Source: a virus. From it: 24,461 nucleotides of DNA. Within the stretch, counting starts at the first letter, position 1. Each line of letters begins with the position of its first letter. Made by a program: the position numbers and the translations under genes. Location: positions 1 through 24,461 of the IMG/VR virus record IMGVR_UViG_3300017971_000742; one strand, given 5' to 3'. The notes under the pieces were generated by a model, which saw nothing but the letters and a program-made list of their open reading frames with translations, had not been told where the DNA came from and made no database searches. Shown one piece after another: positions 19,450 to 24,461 of the stretch.

Positions 19450-22400
19450 CCGATTTCAGAATCAACGTCATCATCGACCCGAAGGGAGCCACCCAAGGCG
19501 GGAAGGCTGTCGAGCGCCAGCTTGGGCGTGTAGAGACTTCGGCGAACCGGGTGCAGACGGCCCTGAAGAGGGCGTTCGCCTTCTTGACGGTGGGCTTCGC
19601 CATCAAGGAGATCGTCAACTTTGCGGACTCGCTGACGGACCTTCAGAACCGTCTGCGGCTGCTTGTGCCTGAGCAGCAGCAGCTAGTCAAGACCACACGC
19701 GATCTACTCGGTGTAGCGAACCAGACCCGTACCGCATTCGAGGGTACGGTGATCCTGTACCAGCGCCTTGGTCTGGCTACCCGCGAGCTGGGAGTTGATG
19801 GCGGCGATCTTCTGGGGATTGTGAAGTCGATCAACCAAGCCCTTATCCTGTCGGGCGCGTCGGCCAAAGAGGCCAACAACGGTCTGATCCAGCTCTCACA
19901 GGGTATCGCTGCGAACCGACTGGGCGGCGATGAGCTTCGTTCGACGCTAGAGCAGCTTCCCGCCGTGGCCGACGTGATTGCCAAGGAGCTGGGTATCACT
20001 CGTGGCGAGCTGCGAACCCTCGGCGCAGAAGGCAAGATTACCGGCGAGGTGATCATCGAGGCGTTCCGCAACGCCAAGGATGAGCTAGAGCAGAACTTCG
20101 CCAAGACGATCCCCACGCTGTCGCAGTCATTCACTGTGCTGCGTAACAACCTGACCGTCTTCTTCGGTGAGCTGAACGAAGGAACTGGTCTCCTGCGTGG
20201 TCTTGGCGCTGCGATCCGCTTTGTCGGCAACAATGTGGACGCGCTGGTACGCAGCCTTGTCGTCCTGGGCACTACATTCGGTGCTCTGCGACTAGCGCCC
20301 ACTATTCAGGCGTTCGTCGAGCTACGGGCCGCTGCGAGGGCAGGCAGGGTGGTTATCCTTGGATCGGCGGAAGCTGCCCGGCAAAAGGCGATCTTTGATC
20401 GAGATCAGGCGGCTGCCGCATTGACGGCTGCTGGTGCAGAGGTCCAAAAAGCCCAGGCGACAGTCGCCAGTACCGAAGCCGATGTAGCGGCATCTGCCGC
20501 CGCCGTCCAAAGACTAGCGGCGGAACAGGCCAAGATAGACATCCAAGTCCTTGGGGCTCAAGCGAACCTACAGGCAGCGCAAGCCGGTCTAGCACAAGCC
20601 GAGGCCGACCGGGCCAATATCCCGCTCTCGGGCACGCTGGCTGACGTTCGAGCCCGTGTCGCCATCGCGGACGCAAACGTGGCTGCGTCACGCAGGGGCG
20701 TCCTAGTCGCCACTGAACAAGCCACTGCCGCAGAGGCCCGTCTTGCGGTTGCGACGAGCGCGGTGACGGATGCCTCGGCTGCCGCTCAGGCCACGCAGAC
20801 TCGACTTGCAGCGGCACACGAGGCTGCCGCTACTGCGGCCACGGCGCAGACGGCTGCCGAAACTCGGCTCGCCAGTGCCACGGCTGCCGCCAACGCACAG
20901 GCCAACATCTTCACTCGATCGCTTGCCAAGGTCCGAGCCGGTGTCCGGGCGCTGACGGCTGCGATTGCAGCTAACCCAATCGGTGCCCTGTTCGTCGCCC
21001 TTACGGCGATCATCACGTCGTTGTTCGTGTTCCGAGATCGAATCAAGCTGGCCGAAGACTCGGTTGCCACGCTGGGCGATGTCTTTACAGCATTCGGCAA
21101 CCAAGTGTCCGGGGCTTTCGCGTTCATCCTTGAGTCAATCGACAGGACGTTCGGCCCGGCACTGGATGTCGTGCAGGAGTTCCTGGGCGGCCTAACGCTT
21201 GACTTCCGAACTGCGATCGAGTTCATCGCTTCGATCTTCGACGTGCTGGCTGGCATTGTTGCTGGCGTGGCTGCCTTTATCGGCTCCATCATCCTCGACA
21301 TCCCCGACATCTTCGACCGCGCTTTCCGAAAAGCAGTCAACTTCGCCGCGTCGGCTCTGGAGTTCCTGCCGAGAACTATCTTGGCGATCGTCAAGACGGG
21401 AGCCGGTATTCTTACCACCTTCATCGGTGGAGTCAGCAAGTCCGTTAGCCTGTTCGGGCAGTCACTCGACGCGCTGTTCTCCCGTGATTTCGGTCGAGCC
21501 AAGGACTTGGCTGTGCAGGCAGCAGGAGCCATCGGTAGCGCGTTCGAGGACGCCACCAGCGATCTGGGTGGAAAGTTCAAAGAGAACTTCGACGACAACT
21601 TCTTCAACGAGATCATTCCTCGACTTGAGGAGCCCGCTGGGAGGACCTTTGCAGAGATCGGCGACACGGCGGCACTGGCCTTTTCGGAAGCCTTCAACGC
21701 AAACCCCGTCTTGGGCTTTGTGGGCGGGCTGTTCGCTGACGCCGAACTTATTGCTCAGTCCCGAGAGGCCGAGGAGCGCAGAGCCAAAGAGGTAGAGCAG
21801 CGCCAGCTAATCGCTGCCGCTGCCGCCCAGCAGGCGGAAGCGGTCGGCAAGCTGCTGGGTCAGCTTCAGAACGAACAGACCGTCTTGGAAACGGCCCTTA
21901 CGCAAGGACAGCTACAGGCGGACATTCAGCGCGAGATCCTGAACCTCAACCAACAGCTCGCCGAAGCTGGGCTTTCAGGAGTCAGCGCCGAGCAAGAGGA
22001 AGAGATCACTGCGCTCATCACCAGGAACGATCAGCTCTCTCGCTTCCTGGAACTTCAGCGGGAGCTGATCCCGGTGGGCCAAGAGCTTGTCGAGAAGGAG
22101 GCCCTGATCCGCGAGGCGTTTGCCCAAGGGTTCCTGACCCTGGAGCAGTACGAGCAGGGGCTTCGTAATGTGAAGCTGGAGCAAGCCGAGCTGGGCACTA
22201 CGGTTTCCGACGGCCTCGTGACCGGGATGCAGAAAGTTTCGGAGTCGCTGAATGACGTGGCTTCGCTGGCCGAAAGCGCCTTCGTCAACGCATTCTCGGC
22301 TGCGGAGGACGCCCTGGTGGCTTTCGCTACCGGAGGATCCGTCACCTTCCGGGACTTCGCCAGCGGCATCCTGAAGGACATCGCCCGGCTCGTGTCGCGC

Positions 22401-22811
22401 CTGCTGCTTCTCCAGGCTCTCCAGGCCGCTTCGGGACTCGGAGGCCCGGTGGGCTCCTTCTTCGGGGATCTGGCGAACGTGGGCGCGGCTGCGGACGGAT
22501 CTACTATGGCGATGGCGAACAAGCCATTCATCGTCGGTGAGGAAGGTCCCGAGCTGTTCACGCCCGGCCAGACGGGTAGTATTACTCCGACCGACCAGAC
22601 GATCGGCGCTCTCGCCGCTGCGGGCTCTGCCCAAGGGCAGACCACGGTTGTCCAGGCACCGGCCCCCGAGGTAAACGTCCAGGTGGTCAACGTCGATTCC
22701 CCCGATGCCGCCCGAAGCGCGATGGATACGTCCGAAGGCGGTCAGATCATCCTCAACCAGATCAGGAAGAACCGATCCCTGATCCAGAAAGAACTGGGTA
22801 CACTGGGCTGA
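19446..22811 (+). CDS. Tail tape measure protein (1121 aa)
   Basis: It spans the tail lumen and fixes tail length. At about 1.5 A per residue, 1121 residues predict a tail of about 170 nm. Residues about 60-270 (FADSLTDLQNRLRLLVPEQQQLVKTTRDLL... LGITRGELRTLGAEGKITGEVIIEAFRNAKDELEQNF) match the Tape_meas_nterm domain. About 309-490 is an Ala-rich coiled coil (AAALTAAGAEVQKAQATVASTEADVAAS...). Hydrophobic stretches near 502-529 (LTAAIAANPIGALFVALTAIITSLFVF) and 600-618 (VLAGIVAGVAAFIGSIILDI) could cross the host membrane during DNA ejection. The C-terminal part has a late coil and the common FIVGEEGPELFTPGQTGSITP motif near residue 1030. The start is coupled to the chaperone by ATGA. Confidence 0.95.
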   Translation: MTDFRINVIIDPKGATQGGKAVERQLGRVETSANRVQTALKRAFAFLTVGFAIKEIVNFADSLTDLQNRLRLLVPEQQQLVKTTRDLLGVANQTRTAFEGTVILYQRLGLATRELGVDGGDLLGIVKSINQALILSGASAKEANNGLIQLSQGIAANRLGGDELRSTLEQLPAVADVIAKELGITRGELRTLGAEGKITGEVIIEAFRNAKDELEQNFAKTIPTLSQSFTVLRNNLTVFFGELNEGTGLLRGLGAAIRFVGNNVDALVRSLVVLGTTFGALRLAPTIQAFVELRAAARAGRVVILGSAEAARQKAIFDRDQAAAALTAAGAEVQKAQATVASTEADVAASAAAVQRLAAEQAKIDIQVLGAQANLQAAQAGLAQAEADRANIPLSGTLADVRARVAIADANVAASRRGVLVATEQATAAEARLAVATSAVTDASAAAQATQTRLAAAHEAAATAATAQTAAETRLASATAAANAQANIFTRSLAKVRAGVRALTAAIAANPIGALFVALTAIITSLFVFRDRIKLAEDSVATLGDVFTAFGNQVSGAFAFILESIDRTFGPALDVVQEFLGGLTLDFRTAIEFIASIFDVLAGIVAGVAAFIGSIILDIPDIFDRAFRKAVNFAASALEFLPRTILAIVKTGAGILTTFIGGVSKSVSLFGQSLDALFSRDFGRAKDLAVQAAGAIGSAFEDATSDLGGKFKENFDDNFFNEIIPRLEEPAGRTFAEIGDTAALAFSEAFNANPVLGFVGGLFADAELIAQSREAEERRAKEVEQRQLIAAAAAQQAEAVGKLLGQLQNEQTVLETALTQGQLQADIQREILNLNQQLAEAGLSGVSAEQEEEITALITRNDQLSRFLELQRELIPVGQELVEKEALIREAFAQGFLTLEQYEQGLRNVKLEQAELGTTVSDGLVTGMQKVSESLNDVASLAESAFVNAFSAAEDALVAFATGGSVTFRDFASGILKDIARLVSRLLLLQALQAASGLGGPVGSFFGDLANVGAAADGSTMAMANKPFIVGEEGPELFTPGQTGSITPTDQTIGALAAAGSAQGQTTVVQAPAPEVNVQVVNVDSPDAARSAMDTSEGGQIILNQIRKNRSLIQKELGTLG

Positions 22812-22812
22812 T

Positions 22813-24174
22813 ATGGCACTATCCCGAGGCACCTCTACCGATTACAAGGATCTCCTCGACAAGCTCGACGAGTTCATCACGGGCGACCATGTTGCGACGA
22901 TCTCGATCAACGCAGCCGGTACGAGCTACGTCGTAGACGACATCCTGACCGTCGCGGGCGGCACGTCCACGAAGGCGGCCAGGATCATCGTGACCAGCGT
23001 TGGGGGCAGCGGCGAGATCACCGGGGCGCGGATCTATGATAGTGGTGCATACAGCGTAGATCCGACCCTGACTGCGAACGCAGTGACCGGCGGAACCGGC
23101 TCCAGCGCCACCTTCGATCTGACGATGGAGGTGAGCAACTGGACGAAGAACCTGGATGACGCCACTCTCGACTCCTCGACGGAGCGAGTGGTCTGGTGGG
23201 AAGAGACGACGACTAACACCTACGTCGGTGTGCGAACCTACAGCGTCGTCGATGGCGTGAACACCGGAAAGAACTGGCTGCTGTTTGGGGCCACTTCCTA
23301 CAACGGTGCTCTGGGATGGTGGCAGCAGCCGAACATCAACCCGAATGCGGTCAGTGCATCGGACGGCAGCGTCACGACCGGAACCAGCATCGACGTTGCG
23401 GGGATGTACCTAAAGGACAACGACGGCACCGCGATCGACTACTGGTTCTTCGCCACTACTCGACGAATCATCGTCATGGCGAAGCTCTATAACACCGTCA
23501 CTGTTACGCCTCGGTACTCTAGCTGCTATCTTGGACTGCTGAACGCCTTTGGTACGAGTTCTGAGTACCCGTACCCCATCTATGTGGCCGGGTCAATGGC
23601 TGATGAGGAAAAGGCGTGGAACGCCAACGACCCGGCGTACCAGATGTCTGGGCTGACCTGGGCGATTGGTCCTGCTAACGGAGATGGTCCTGGCTTCTAT
23701 CGCCACAACGATGGCAACTGGAAGCCGGTGATGAACCAGCGATACACCACCGGATCCTCATCCAAGTCCAGTCAAAGTATCTACGTCGTCTATCCTGTCG
23801 GCCAGCCTGAGAACGATGCTGGACCTGATGTGAAGATCGTAGCTGAGAACGTCGGCAACGGAATGGTCGGCTGGGGCAGCTTTATCCAACAGGCCGGTTC
23901 GTACTCAGCCATCCCTGAGCATATTCTCATGCCGACGCCCGATACGGGGGGCGAGAAACGGATACTGGTCCCGGCGACAGTGATACTCAGTAACGCAGTC
24001 ACCGAAGAGGTCGGCATCGTAGGCGAACTCGACGGCGTTTACTGGGCCTGTGCGAGCGGAGCTACCACCGTCACCTCTGAAGACACCCTCACCGACAACG
24101 GAACGGTATACCGGGCGTTTGCAAACGGCACCTATCGGAACACTGACGGTTTCCAGTTCCTCCGGGAGACTTGA
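22813..24174 (+). CDS. Tail tip-region structural protein (453 aa)
   Basis: It begins one base after the tape measure stop. The start (GTSTDYKDLLDKLDEFITGDH) is shared in style with the next gene. Residues about 33-105 (AAGTSYVVDDILTVAGGTSTKAARIIVTSVGGSGEITGARIYDSGAYSVDPTLTANAVTGGTGSSATFDL) are a strand repeat (Y-x-V-x-D-x-L-T-V-x-G-G-T then G-G-x-Y) common in phage structural proteins. The remainder is aromatic and beta-rich (WWEETTTNTYVGVRTYSVVDG, NWLLFGATSYNGALGWWQQPN, IDYWFFATTRRIIVMAKLYN), like fibre or distal-tail proteins that contact carbohydrates. The family is not recognised precisely and is not a clear distal tail (Dit) protein. Confidence 0.7.
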   Translation: MALSRGTSTDYKDLLDKLDEFITGDHVATISINAAGTSYVVDDILTVAGGTSTKAARIIVTSVGGSGEITGARIYDSGAYSVDPTLTANAVTGGTGSSATFDLTMEVSNWTKNLDDATLDSSTERVVWWEETTTNTYVGVRTYSVVDGVNTGKNWLLFGATSYNGALGWWQQPNINPNAVSASDGSVTTGTSIDVAGMYLKDNDGTAIDYWFFATTRRIIVMAKLYNTVTVTPRYSSCYLGLLNAFGTSSEYPYPIYVAGSMADEEKAWNANDPAYQMSGLTWAIGPANGDGPGFYRHNDGNWKPVMNQRYTTGSSSKSSQSIYVVYPVGQPENDAGPDVKIVAENVGNGMVGWGSFIQQAGSYSAIPEHILMPTPDTGGEKRILVPATVILSNAVTEEVGIVGELDGVYWACASGATTVTSEDTLTDNGTVYRAFANGTYRNTDGFQFLRET

Positions 24175-24177
24175 TCT

Positions 24178-24461
24178 ATGGCTGAGACCACAGGAAGCGC
24201 AACGGACCTCGAAGACTTCTTTGCTGCCCTGCTGACGTATGTTGGTGGGCTGAGTGGCTGGACTGTCGATGAGACGATCTCGACGGTTGATAGCGGTCGC
24301 CAGTGCGCGGTTAGTAAGGGCAACCTGTACGTTCAGTGGAGATGGGCGACCAGCAGCCCAAACCATGTTGCGATGTACCAATCGACCGGATTCACGGCCT
24401 CCACTCGGGCTGGCCTCCAAACCGGCGACTCGGGCAACGGGTATAACACCACTAACAGCAC
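24178..24461 (+). CDS. Tail structural protein, 3' truncated by window
   Basis: ATG 24178 follows the previous stop by 3 nt, and the frame is open to the window end (94 residues visible). The start, MAETTGSATDLEDFFAALLTYVGGLSGWTVDE, resembles the start of the preceding protein (GTSTDYKDLLDKLDEFITG), and the middle SKGNLYVQWRWATSSPNHVAMYQSTGF is aromatic and beta-rich. A duplicated pair of tail proteins is likely. The function cannot be judged from the piece present. Confidence 0.7.
   Translation, partial: MAETTGSATDLEDFFAALLTYVGGLSGWTVDETISTVDSGRQCAVSKGNLYVQWRWATSSPNHVAMYQSTGFTASTRAGLQTGDSGNGYNTTNS

Overview
The window is most of the structural (late) module of a tailed double-stranded DNA phage or prophage (Caudoviricetes), read entirely on the + strand, preceded by about 2 kb of unusual DNA. 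The long tape measure protein, the lambda-like tail tube, the tail terminator and the frameshifted tail chaperone pair suggest a siphovirus-type long tail. No sheath or baseplate-wedge gene is visible, but the window stops just after the tape measure gene, so a myovirus is not excluded. The host cannot be named. The late genes are moderately GC-rich with ordinary bacterial Shine-Dalgarno sites, so a GC-rich bacterium is the simplest guess.

Region 1 (1-1360) is extremely GC-rich, CpG-rich and low in complexity. It holds the end of one zinc-ribbon protein and two small lysine-free ORFs, which are separated and followed by a repeated spacer and a strong hairpin terminator. After these comes about 500 bp of degenerate GGGGC/GTCGAGG-type repeats. 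The DNA lacks whole classes of trinucleotides (AGA, ACA, TGA, TCA, TCT) and does not resemble the rest of the window. Region 2 (1361-2058) is an abrupt change to AT-richer non-coding DNA with direct repeats, dyads and a recurring CTCACCACC motif. It looks like a control region (operators, origin or attachment site). Region 3 (2059-2715) encodes a small serine recombinase and is followed by a hairpin-rich spacer.

Region 4 (2880-24461) is the virion operon. In order it holds: small terminase, a 75-aa zinc-binding protein coupled to the large terminase, large terminase, and a DUF935/Mu gp29-like portal. Next comes a four-gene cassette of beta-rich surface-type proteins, including a 787-aa protein with fifteen 21-aa repeats and five 10-aa repeats. 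After this come a DnaT-like head-tail adaptor, a neck protein, a Mu gpF-like minor head protein, an XkdF-like protease fused to another domain, a multidomain scaffold with likely internal starts, a capsid decoration protein and the major capsid protein. The tail genes follow: a small acidic protein, a gp10-like neck/tail-completion protein, tail terminator, tail tube, a tail assembly chaperone pair joined by a probable +1 frameshift, tape measure protein, and two tail proteins, the last cut by the window end.

Most genes overlap as ATGA or TGATG, so translation is coupled. The most abundant virion proteins (decoration, capsid, tail tube) are set apart by short gaps carrying a Shine-Dalgarno site. 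No lysis, replication or repressor gene can be recognised. Those would lie outside the window, possibly in the odd DNA upstream.
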